Source of the DNA: Nitrospira sp.
Lineage (GTDB): Bacteria; Nitrospirota; Nitrospiria; Nitrospirales; Nitrospiraceae
Direction: 5' to 3'
NCBI GenBank assembly: GCA_025363325.1
Contig: JANYEF010000055.1
Location: forward strand, 1 to 10,102
DNA length: 10,102 bases
Shown: in pieces, positions 1-6,243 of the stretch
Position numbering within the stretch: the first letter of the stretch is position 1
Layout: the number at the start of each line of letters is the position of its first letter
Translations under genes and position numbers: made by a program
Notes under the pieces: model-generated
Told to the model about the DNA's origin: nothing
What the model saw: the letters and a program-made list of their open reading frames with translations, nothing else
Database searches by the model: none

Positions 1-21
1 CATGGCAAGTCTCCTTCTTCG
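1..21 (-). promoter_or_regulatory. Shine-Dalgarno and ATG start of a gene that leaves the window at the left edge
   Basis: On the minus strand an AAGGAG Shine-Dalgarno (plus positions 11-16) is followed by 7 nt and an ATG at positions 3-1, the ideal layout for a start codon. Only the start codon lies in the window, so the product is unknown. The same purine-rich block recurs imperfectly at 46-59, a short direct repeat just upstream of the ribosome binding site. The gene lies downstream of the anti-sigma gene on the same strand, 232 bp away, so it could be the next member of that operon or have its own promoter. Confidence 0.6.
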
Positions 22-235
22 ATCTGAGGTTAAGTTTGCGTCAACCAAGTCTCTCTTCGTCGCCGGTTGTCTTCTTCGCTGCTATCACGTAGTCATCCGA
101 GCCCTACCGTTCTTACATGACGTTCTTCAGATGCATCCGACGAGTCCATCTCATATTGAAGTTCGCCAGTACGGATAACGAGTTCCAGTCCATGAACAGC
201 CCTCGGCGAGAAACCTACTGCTAAGGAGGGGCGCT
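22..235. other. Intergenic stretch without a recognised gene
   Basis: I find no convincing gene, terminator or promoter here. A minus-strand 26-codon ORF (193-113, starting at an ATG after a GAGGG) and a 60-residue ORF in another frame overlap each other and resemble nothing I know. A GGAACT hexamer on the minus strand (186-181) looks like an ECF -35 element, but no matching -10 follows at 16-17 nt. The stretch may serve as leader for the gene starting at position 3. Confidence 0.5.
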
Positions 236-502
236 CTAGTTGGTATGGCTCGCGACAAACTGCTGGCGCAGGCAAAGACGATTCACCGGCGAGGGATAGA
301 GCTTGGGGAGGCTTCTAAGCGTAGAAGAAACGAGATCGATCTGTTTCACATAGGTACGGCAGTGGGCGCAGGACGCGAGATGCAGGCCGACCCGGACTTT
401 GGTCAGGATGGGAAGGCGGTCGTCCAGATACTCGGAAGCTTGATTTGTGAGATCACGGCAAGTCAGTCCGCTGTGGATCCATTGTGAAGGATGGTCTTTC
501 AT
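236..502 (-). CDS. Short soluble zinc-binding anti-sigma factor (zf-HC2/ZAS type)
   Basis: The 88-residue product carries the zinc-anti-sigma signature: Cys15, then His41-x3-Cys45-x2-Cys48 (HLASCAHC). A Leu/Asp-rich helix (SEYLDDRL, 23-30) precedes the His, as in zf-HC2 proteins. Proteins of this family bind and hold their partner ECF sigma factor in the cytoplasm, sometimes releasing it on thiol oxidation. No transmembrane segment is visible and the chain ends soon after the zinc motif, so a small soluble anti-sigma factor is likely. The ATG at 502 is chosen because GAGGA lies 7 nt upstream; a GTG at 529 would add nine residues with a poorer site. The gene lies 204 bp downstream of the sigma gene, separated by a palindromic repeat, although such pairs usually overlap or nearly touch. 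Regulation of the neighbouring sigma factor is inferred from gene order and family. Confidence 0.8.
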   Translation of the reverse strand: MKDHPSQWIHSGLTCRDLTNQASEYLDDRLPILTKVRVGLHLASCAHCRTYVKQIDLVSSTLRSLPKLYPSPVNRLCLRQQFVASHTN

Positions 503-593
503 ACAGGGGTCCTCTAATTGAGCCGTCACCCCTGAGTCATTCTATTCCCAGGTTCCTTACACTGCCTTCTTTCCGCCCCCGATCCCGATCCCG

Positions 594-717
594 CAGGATG
601 CTCAAAATGTTCGTTCAGCAAGGCCGCAGCGAGTGAAGAGCTGAGGCGTACCCTCTGGGGTACGTTGAGGGTCTGAACGATGCGAGAACGACGCTGGCGG
701 ACGTTTTCAGCATCCTG
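594..717. repeat. 124 bp imperfect palindromic element (MITE/REP-like) between sigma and anti-sigma genes
   Basis: The ends form terminal inverted repeats: 594-610 and 701-717 match at 15 of 17 positions (core CAGGATGCT, then C or G, then AAAA). The centre holds a perfect 7 bp hairpin, CGTACCC (647-653) and GGGTACG (658-664), with a TCTG loop. Both pairings share one axis (coordinate sum 1311), so the element is a single long palindrome with diverged flanks and no net indel. It contains no plausible gene and no evident target-site duplication. The right end overlaps the sigma gene by 11 bp and supplies its last residues and TGA stop. I recall similar sequences scattered in Nitrospira genomes, but this is unverified. 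Confidence 0.72.
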
Positions 718-1423
718 ACAGATAGGTCTCGACTGCCGCCCTGACCCGCTCCCGAGCCCGGTGGAGCCGAACATAGAGATTGGTTTCCGTGATCTTCAGC
801 ATCTCGCAGACTTCCTTGGCTTCTACCCCTTCCACATCGCGGAGAATGAGCACGTCTTTTAAGGTCGCCGGCAAGGCCTCAATGGCCCGCTGCATCGCAT
901 TCACGGCTTGCTGGCTGGCCATGATTTTCTCCGGGGTCTGGTCGTCCCAGGGCTGCGGCGGGAAGGCCCAGTGCCCGGCCCACTCACCGGTCTGTTGGAA
1001 ACGGGAGGGATCGACTGCTTCCTCATTGTCATCGTCGTAGGACTCGAAGGCCGAGAAGGTCGTATGGCGCTTCTCGCGGACGCCGCGATCCTTGGCCTTG
1101 TGGATCAGAATCCCGCAGATCCAGGTGCGAAGCGACGACCGGCCTTCGAAGCGATCCAGACTTTGGATCACCGTCATCCAAGTGTCCTGCACGACTTCTT
1201 CCGCTACTTCCCGATCGGCGACATAGCCCATGGCCATTCTGATGAGCGCACCATGCTGTTGGTTGACCAGTTCATCGAAGGCCTCCTCGTCACCACGCCT
1301 GAGCCTCGCGATAAGTGTGTCCTCGCTCTTCGCGGGACCTGACGGCCTGGCAGCCTGTGACCTCCGGCTGGCCGATGAGGTGTGACCAATGGACTTTGTA
1401 TAGGTGCTGGCGACTGCGTTCAT
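707..1423 (-). CDS. ECF-like RNA polymerase sigma factor (sigma-70 family)
   Basis: The 238-residue product has sigma region 2 at about 37-105 (LIARLRRGDEEAFDELV, then a VAEEVVQDTW core helix and FEGRSSLRTWI at 92-102). A long acidic linker follows (about 106-168, containing GEWAGHW...PPQPW). Region 4 lies at about 170-232, with the helix-turn-helix EAKEVCEMLKITETNLYVRL and the basic HRARERVR tail. Regions 1 and 3 are absent, as in extracytoplasmic-function sigma factors. About 35 Ser/Ala-rich residues precede region 2. The start is well supported: GGAGG lies 7 nt upstream, and the ATG overlaps the STAS stop codon as ATGA, indicating translational coupling. The TGA stop and the last residues (S-G-C) come from the terminal repeat of the adjacent palindromic element. 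Its target promoters are not apparent in this window. Confidence 0.93.
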   Translation of the reverse strand: MNAVASTYTKSIGHTSSASRRSQAARPSGPAKSEDTLIARLRRGDEEAFDELVNQQHGALIRMAMGYVADREVAEEVVQDTWMTVIQSLDRFEGRSSLRTWICGILIHKAKDRGVREKRHTTFSAFESYDDDNEEAVDPSRFQQTGEWAGHWAFPPQPWDDQTPEKIMASQQAVNAMQRAIEALPATLKDVLILRDVEGVEAKEVCEMLKITETNLYVRLHRARERVRAAVETYLSGC

Positions 1424-1692
1424 GACCGGCCTCCAATTCGTAGCATCTCCGTGACAAAGATTGGAGCGCTCATAAGGGTGACTTGTGATTGGGGGAAGTT
1501 ATTCAGAACCTCAACCCCCCTGGCATCAATGAAATCGACATGGGAACAATCCAGATGCACGGCTTTCTGCTCTCGGAGAAGCACTCGGCACTCTCCATCG
1601 AGCAGCGCGGCCCACTGTGCGGTAATCTTGCCCTCCAACTTCAGGAGCACGTCGCTCCTGCTTTCTTGAATCTTCGTAATCTTGAGCATCAT
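1420..1692 (-). CDS. STAS-domain protein (anti-sigma-factor-antagonist fold)
   Basis: The 90-residue product is essentially one STAS domain: N-terminal strands (MLKITKIQES, DVLLKLEGKIT), the helix after QWAALLDGECRVLL, and the core motif AVHLDCSHVDFIDARGVEVL at 44-63. STAS proteins act in partner switching by binding anti-sigma factors or kinases, or as scaffold or transport subunits. The phospho-acceptor pair usual at this loop (D-S-S-G in SpoIIAA) is D56-A57-R58-G59 here, so classical serine-kinase control looks unlikely. The first ATG of an ATGATG pair is chosen because AAGGAG lies 8 nt upstream. The open frame extends to 1749, but that would start before the transcription start predicted from the sigma-54 promoter. 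It is the first gene of an operon with the sigma factor. A role in controlling that sigma factor is inference from coupling. Confidence 0.85.
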   Translation of the reverse strand: MMLKITKIQESRSDVLLKLEGKITAQWAALLDGECRVLLREQKAVHLDCSHVDFIDARGVEVLNNFPQSQVTLMSAPIFVTEMLRIGGRS

Positions 1693-1732
1693 CTCTACCT
1701 CTCCTTTGTGTTCGTCTGATGACCGGGTATTC

Positions 1733-1748
1733 AGCAATAGCGATGCCA
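1733..1748 (-). promoter_or_regulatory. Sigma-54 (-24/-12) promoter of the STAS-sigma-anti-sigma operon
   Basis: The minus strand reads TGGCATCGCTATTGCT, matching the sigma-54 consensus TGGCAC-N5-TTGCW except for one T, with exact GG/GC spacing. The predicted start is near 1722, leaving a leader of about 30 nt that contains the AAGGAG of the STAS gene, a typical layout. An inverted-repeat cluster lies about 144 bp upstream. The gene on the other side of this intergenic region encodes a sigma-54 activator with an intact GAFTGA loop. ECF operons are more often driven by their own sigma factor; I see no ECF-type promoter here. Confidence 0.72.
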
Positions 1749-1857
1749 AACTACTTGAGTCGCAGACAGAACAGCGTAAGTGTTTGATGTAGAAAGATGA
1801 GATGAGGAGTTTTCAAGACGGAGACGCGGGTAACCAGCAGGAGTCAATTCCTAAAAT

Positions 1858-1883
1858 ATTGGGAGCTTCCCAATTAGTTGGGA
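1858..1883. promoter_or_regulatory. Candidate enhancer: three alternating TTGGGA half-sites
   Basis: A perfect inverted repeat, ATTGGGA-GCT-TCCCAAT (1858-1874), shares its right arm with a second one, TCCCAA-TTAG-TTGGGA (1868-1883), giving three half-sites in alternating orientation. The first dyad is centred at 1866, about 144 bp upstream of the transcription start predicted from the sigma-54 promoter at 1733-1748. That is within the usual range for activator binding sites. The same half-site, also as an inverted pair, appears at about the same distance from the second sigma-54 promoter near 9755. Binding by the product of the adjacent activator gene is inferred. I see no U-tract that would make this a terminator. 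Confidence 0.55.
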
Positions 1884-2003
1884 GTATTCAATGGGAAAAG
1901 AGCTAGTGGCTGATGGCGTATCGCTTATGGCAGGGAAAAACAGAATGAGCGGAAAATGCGAACCACGATTCAGAGGAAACGATGAACGACTTCTCTCAAC
2001 GCA

Positions 2004-2031
2004 TCACTCTTCACGTCTCACTCTTCACGTC
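2004..2031. repeat. Tandem 14 bp direct repeat across the stop codon of the sigma-54 activator gene
   Basis: Two exact, adjacent copies of TCACTCTTCACGTC occupy 2004-2017 and 2018-2031. On the minus strand the activator gene reads through one copy in the frame GAC-GTG-AAG-AGT-GAG and stops at the TGA at the junction with the next copy, so the duplication sets the C-terminus (DVKSET). Because 14 is not a multiple of three, gain or loss of a copy would change the tail. This is probably replication slippage, with no strong evidence of function. Confidence 0.7.
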
Positions 2032-4839
2032 TCCCGGCTTCACGCGCTCGATGCCGAGCTTCTTCATGCGGGCCTCGAGGGTGGTGGGATTGAGGCCGAG
2101 GATTTTGGCCGCGCCCTTCTCACCGCTCACGCGCCAGTTCGTGTGCTCCAAAACGTCGACGATATGCTGCCGCTCCATCTCTTCCAGGGTCAGCGTCTTC
2201 GCCACGGCGGACTTGCCGTTCGACGGCGAGAGCCACTCGATCGGTTCCAACTCCGATCCTTCGCTCAAGATGACCGCGCGCTCGATGATATGCTCCAATT
2301 CGCGAATGTTTCCCGGCCATTGGTAGCGCTGAAGAGCCGTCATCATCCGCTCCGGAATCCGGTCGATCTTCTTGGCGAAGTTCGCCGCAAACTTGCGTAT
2401 GAAATATTGCACCAGCAGCGGGATATCGCCTTCGCGCTCGCGCAACGCGGGCAGATGAATCGGAAATACGTTCAGGCGGTAATACAGGTCGGGGCGATAG
2501 TGGCCGGTCTTCGACTGCTGTTCGAGGTCCCGGTTGGTCGCAGCGATCACCCGTACATTGATCTTGAAGGTCTGCGTCCCACCCACCCGTTCGAATTCCC
2601 CTTCTTGCAACACCCGCAGCAACTTGGATTGCAGGTCGAGCGGCAGTTCCCCGATCTCATCGAGGAAGATGGTCCCCTTGTCGGCCAGCTCGAAGCGACC
2701 CATTTTTTGGGTCAGCGCGCCGGTAAAGGCGCCTTTTTCATGGCCGAACAGCTCGCTTTCGATCAAACCGGCTGGAATGGCCGCGCAGTTCACCTTCACA
2801 AGAGGCTTACTTTTCCGTGGGCTCAAGTTGTGGATCGCCCGTGCGATCAACTCCTTACCGGTCCCGGTCTCGCCGGTGATCAACACAGTCGAATCGGTCG
2901 GCGCCACGCGTTCCACGTTTTTCAGCACCTTCTTGAGTGTCGAGGACGAACCGATCAACTCTTCGAAGTTATGCGTCCCCTTGATTTCTTCCTGAAGGTA
3001 GACGTTCTGCGCCTCCAACCGGGCTTTTTCCTGTTCCATCAACACCTGCTCGGTAATGTCGAGGAACATCGTGCGCGTGTAAGTGCCGCCGGGATCGGGA
3101 CGCGACCACCACTTCATCCAAAGCGGTTTACCGTTGTCTTTTCGCCGCAGTTCCAACACCACGCCGCTGGTGTCGATGCCCTTGCCGACGGAGGCGAACG
3201 CTTCCTTCAGTCGCCGTTGTGCGTCAGGTGTATTGGGAACGAAATCCCTGCCGTAGAGGCCATCAACCTGATCCGCCGTGATGCCCAGGGACCTCATCGC
3301 CGTGCGGTTGACGCGGAGCAACTTTGAATCGAGCCCCTCGTAGACATAGGCGATCGGGGCCTCGTCGAACAGATCGCGCAGCCGCTCCTCGTTCTCCTTG
3401 ATCTGCGCGTCCATCTGTTCTCGTTCCAGCTCGGCACCGGCCCGGACGCCGAAAATCTTGAACACGGACAGCACGCGAGGATCGTCGTGCATCGGCTTGG
3501 TATCCATCACAGCAAGGTGGCCCATCACCGTGCCAGAGCGATCCGAGACAGGAATCGCCAAATAGCTCTCGACCCCCAGCTTGGCGAGATCTTCCCGATG
3601 CTCTGGGAATAAGTCCTGTACCTTCTCGGGAAACAGACACACTTCTCCGGCCAACACCCGTTCGCAGGGCGTATGAGGCAAGTCGTATTCGAAGTTGTCG
3701 AGAAACCCATCACCCTTCCAGAAGGCCAGGGTCCGCACGCGGGCGCGATTGCCTTCGACGAACTTGGAGACAAAGGCATACTTGGCTTGCAGGGCTTCGG
3801 CCAGGCTCTTCACCAGGGAATTGAAAAATTCCGCGCCGGTTGTCGCAGCCGTCCCCTCGTCGATCTTCCGCAGCGTCAGGTCACTCTTACGCATGGCGCG
3901 TTCGAAAAGCAGCCGCTCGAATTCCGCTGCGGCTCTCGTCGCGAAGATACCGAGAATCGACGTCGCGCGCAGGTGATCGAGCATCGGCTTGGAATCCATG
4001 ATGGCCAGATGTCCCACGACCCGATCGGAGGAGTCCACGATCGGGACGCCGCAGTAGCTTTCGACGCCGATGTCTTGAATCAGCTGGACGTGGGGATACA
4101 ACGCACGAAGCTGGTCCGGGTGGTGGACACATTTGCGCGTTAGAACGGTCTCACAGGGGCCTCGCGCCGGCACGTCGAACTGCGGAAGCGGCCGGCCCTT
4201 GCCCCAGCCCGCCTTCGAGCGAAACTTGGTCCCATCCTCGCTGAGTTCGGAGATATAGGCATAGTCCACGCCGAGCGCGGACGCCAGTTGCTGCACGAGC
4301 GAGGAGAAAAACTGTTCACCGACTTTTGATTCGACGCCTTCGACGATTTCCTGAAGCACCATGCTGGTCTGGGCCAGATCGCGAGTACGGGCCGCGACCT
4401 GCTGTTCCAACTGCTCGTGGGATTGTCGTAGTGCCTGCTCCGCTTGCTTCAGTTCCGTAATATCGCGAGAGACCACCAGCAGCTTCTCAGGCTGGCCGTC
4501 CTTGTCGAGAATGGCTGTGATGGAGACGTCCCACCACTTGGGGATCTTCGTGTGCCTCGTCGGGAAATAGCCGGTAAACCGTCCCACCTGGCCCTGCCGC
4601 GCCTGTTCGATCGCGGCCCTCGCGTGCTCCCGATCCTGCCCGTCCCAGAACTCGACCCAGGGCGAACCGACCAGTGGACCGAAGTCGAAGATTTCCAGCG
4701 CCGTCATCCCATGGACATTCATGGAGAGCAGATGCCCCTTGAGATCGAGCACCTTGATGCAATCGTGACTGCTTTCGATGAGACGAGCGGCGAACTCCTC
4801 GCTGCGCCTGAGGGCTTCTTCGAGATGGGGAAAGGACAT
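2011..4839 (-). CDS. Sigma-54-dependent activator with PAS-GAF-GAF-PAS sensor region, AAA+ and Fis HTH
   Basis: Residue numbers count from an upstream GTG at 4848. The order is: PAS (about 18-132, ending SRDITELKQAEQAL), a coiled linker to about 165, GAF1 (about 170-312), GAF2 (about 330-473), a second PAS (about 484-602) and a short coil. The AAA+ domain (about 628-865) has Walker A GETGTGKE at 659-666, the sigma-54-contacting GAFTGA at 706-711 and Walker B TIFLDEIGE at 726-734. A Fis-type helix-turn-helix (about 905-935) ends the protein. There is no receiver domain, so it should sense a ligand or redox state directly, in the architecture of FhlA-type activators. Both GAFs share PCE-x-VL followed 4-5 residues later by another Cys, suggesting an internal duplication. 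The ATG at 4839 is preferred because AGGGTGAT lies just upstream; ATG 4845 and GTG 4848 are alternatives. It is flanked by a sigma-54 promoter with enhancer-like repeats, its probable target. Confidence 0.92.
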   Translation of the reverse strand: MSFPHLEEALRRSEEFAARLIESSHDCIKVLDLKGHLLSMNVHGMTALEIFDFGPLVGSPWVEFWDGQDREHARAAIEQARQGQVGRFTGYFPTRHTKIPKWWDVSITAILDKDGQPEKLLVVSRDITELKQAEQALRQSHEQLEQQVAARTRDLAQTSMVLQEIVEGVESKVGEQFFSSLVQQLASALGVDYAYISELSEDGTKFRSKAGWGKGRPLPQFDVPARGPCETVLTRKCVHHPDQLRALYPHVQLIQDIGVESYCGVPIVDSSDRVVGHLAIMDSKPMLDHLRATSILGIFATRAAAEFERLLFERAMRKSDLTLRKIDEGTAATTGAEFFNSLVKSLAEALQAKYAFVSKFVEGNRARVRTLAFWKGDGFLDNFEYDLPHTPCERVLAGEVCLFPEKVQDLFPEHREDLAKLGVESYLAIPVSDRSGTVMGHLAVMDTKPMHDDPRVLSVFKIFGVRAGAELEREQMDAQIKENEERLRDLFDEAPIAYVYEGLDSKLLRVNRTAMRSLGITADQVDGLYGRDFVPNTPDAQRRLKEAFASVGKGIDTSGVVLELRRKDNGKPLWMKWWSRPDPGGTYTRTMFLDITEQVLMEQEKARLEAQNVYLQEEIKGTHNFEELIGSSSTLKKVLKNVERVAPTDSTVLITGETGTGKELIARAIHNLSPRKSKPLVKVNCAAIPAGLIESELFGHEKGAFTGALTQKMGRFELADKGTIFLDEIGELPLDLQSKLLRVLQEGEFERVGGTQTFKINVRVIAATNRDLEQQSKTGHYRPDLYYRLNVFPIHLPALREREGDIPLLVQYFIRKFAANFAKKIDRIPERMMTALQRYQWPGNIRELEHIIERAVILSEGSELEPIEWLSPSNGKSAVAKTLTLEEMERQHIVDVLEHTNWRVSGEKGAAKILGLNPTTLEARMKKLGIERVKPGDVKSET

Positions 4840-4973
4840 CGGCATCACCCTGTGACGGGGCTCGATGGGTAGGCGGAACAGCGCTGAAGTCTAGCACCGG
4901 GGAGGAAAAAGCTGCAACTACGGGCAAGTCGGTAAGGATCTTGTACAATCGAGGGAAGGATCATGCGGGCGGT

Positions 4974-5001
4974 ATCATACTCGGCATTCCTAACGCCGCA
5001 A
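4974..5001 (-). promoter_or_regulatory. Possible sigma-70 promoter for the sigma-54 activator gene
   Basis: On the minus strand, TTGCGG (5001-4996) is followed by 16 bp and TATGAT (4979-4974), a good -10 with a weak -35. Transcription would start near 4967, giving a leader of about 127 nt. The leader also contains the perfect 8 bp palindrome TTGTACAA (4951-4958), a possible operator. The site begins just after the end of the 5009-5202 repeat, so the activator may be transcribed independently of the gene cluster upstream. Confidence 0.35.
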
Positions 5002-5008
5002 GCGTGCG

Positions 5009-5202
5009 AGCCCACATTATTCACGAAGGCTTCTACTGCAACCGCCGATACGCCGCTTCGACAAGCCTAACGGCGGGCGGGCTCGCCGCTCGGTCGGTCA
5101 ACATACTGTTTCAAGTATACCTCCCTCCCTCACGGCTCCACGCACCCGTCTCGCGTGGCGTCTCGGCGGTTTCGTCACGAACCCTCGTGAATAATGTGGG
5201 CT
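5009..5202. repeat. 194 bp imperfect palindromic element with 18 bp perfect terminal inverted repeats
   Basis: The ends AGCCCACATTATTCACGA (5009-5026) and their exact complement (5185-5202) form perfect terminal inverted repeats; three more bases inward, two match. Inside, AACCGCCGATACGCC (5040-5054) pairs with 5157-5171 at 14 of 15 positions on the same axis (coordinate sum 10211). A small ATACT/AGTAT hairpin (5103-5118) lies near the centre. The middle is GC-rich and has no plausible gene. The element begins 5 bp after the stop codon of the VOC gene. It could fold the 3' end of that transcript into a long hairpin; no T-tract makes it a classic terminator. It is most likely a MITE/REP-type non-autonomous repeat. 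Confidence 0.78.
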
Positions 5203-5207
5203 AGTAC

Positions 5208-6239
5208 TCATGGCGATACGATCTGTATGGCATGTCCATCTGGATCGCGAACCTGAAATCCCTTGGTGAATCCTAAGGCCTTGTCCGGCAACGTGACGAC
5301 TGCGGATGAGACGAACTGTGCCGTCGCCCGCAGCGTTGCCGCTGCCGCTTCTACATCGGGCACCACCAGCGTCGTTTGCCAATGCCAGAGATCGGTCGGA
5401 TGGGAATCAATCGGGAACGGCCTTCCTGCAGTCGGCAGTTGATACTCCAAGAACTCTACACCGGGCGGGCCCGTCTGCGGATTCAGGCCGGTCACGCGCG
5501 CGCGGACGCCGGGCAGGCTATCGAGATGTTCCTGTTCGATCCCCATGTTGAACGTGCCGCCCGCGACGGTCATGCCGAGCAGGTCACGGTAGAATGTGAT
5601 GCTGTTTTCGGTGCTGCGCACCGTCATCGCCGTATGGTCGATGCCGAGGAAGAGATCTTTAGTCGGCTCATGCCAGACAGGGTTGCCTTTGCCTTCCGGG
5701 AACCAGAGCAACTCTAAGTTGTGTCCGTCCGGATCTCGAAACTTAATGGCTTGGATGCCGGCAGCAGCGGGATTCGAGATGGGTATCATCTGCGGCCTAG
5801 GCGAGATCTGCCGGACATGGTGCATGCGCAAATGCGCCCAGGCCGCTTCCATGTCGCGCACGACGATGGCAACGTGTTGGAACCAGAGATCGTTACTGTA
5901 GGACGGCACGGGAATCGGCCGCACGTCCGGCGGTGCCAGAAACTCGATCAGTTCAAGCTGTTGCTCTCCTAGCTGCATCCGAACGACACGCACCCGCACG
6001 CCGAAAATGCCCCAGAGCTGGTCGTATTCCGGCCCATCTACTTCCACATCGCTGACTGGCTTGAACGCCAACACATCTGAATAGAACGCCACCGAGCGAT
6101 CTATGTCCGAGACCGTCATCCCGATGGACTCGACCGCCACGACCATGCCGGTGTTACCGGCGAAGAGGGGAGTGGCAGCGGCCCAACACATGAGCGTGAC
6201 GGTCAGCCAGAGGCCGACGAACACTTTTCTTGCGCTCAT
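5208..6239 (-). CDS. Exported protein with two VOC (glyoxalase/dioxygenase) domains
   Basis: The 343-residue product starts with a Sec signal peptide: MSARK, a hydrophobic stretch at about 6-22, and probable cleavage after PLFA near residue 28. Two VOC domains follow, at about 36-182 and 198-342, each ending in the typical RDPDGH strand. VOC proteins include glyoxalases, ring-cleavage dioxygenases and drug-binding proteins, usually using two His and two Glu to hold a metal. Here domain 1 has Ser38, Glu96, His122, Glu176; domain 2 has His202, Glu262, Gln288, Gln339. Each domain thus keeps only part of the ligand set, and substrate and metal cannot be assigned. The ATG lies 4 nt after the stop of the NADH dehydrogenase gene with only a weak Shine-Dalgarno, so the two are probably cotranscribed and translationally coupled. 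Periplasmic location is unusual for this superfamily. Confidence 0.88.
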   Translation of the reverse strand: MSARKVFVGLWLTVTLMCWAAATPLFAGNTGMVVAVESIGMTVSDIDRSVAFYSDVLAFKPVSDVEVDGPEYDQLWGIFGVRVRVVRMQLGEQQLELIEFLAPPDVRPIPVPSYSNDLWFQHVAIVVRDMEAAWAHLRMHHVRQISPRPQMIPISNPAAAGIQAIKFRDPDGHNLELLWFPEGKGNPVWHEPTKDLFLGIDHTAMTVRSTENSITFYRDLLGMTVAGGTFNMGIEQEHLDSLPGVRARVTGLNPQTGPPGVEFLEYQLPTAGRPFPIDSHPTDLWHWQTTLVVPDVEAAAATLRATAQFVSSAVVTLPDKALGFTKGFQVRDPDGHAIQIVSP

Positions 6240-6243
6240 TCGC

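Noticed and set aside
165..186. ECF-type promoter on the minus strand (GGAACT)
   Set aside because: No CGTC-like or TCTGA-like -10 element follows at the required distance.
113..193. 26-codon minus-strand small ORF after a GAGGG
   Set aside because: Too short and featureless to support as a gene without conservation.
245..487. An 80-codon plus-strand ORF with a purine-rich stretch upstream
   Set aside because: It is antisense to the anti-sigma gene, which carries the complete Cys/His zinc motif; the AAGGAGG lies too far from the ATG.
526..774. Minus-strand 82-codon ORF in the sigma/anti-sigma gap
   Set aside because: Most of it is translation of the palindromic repeat and overlaps the sigma gene in another frame.
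1891..3327. A 478-codon plus-strand ORF
   Set aside because: It lies antisense to the activator gene, whose AAA+ and HTH motifs are unmistakable; the plus-strand translation has no recognisable motif and reflects GC-rich third-position bias.
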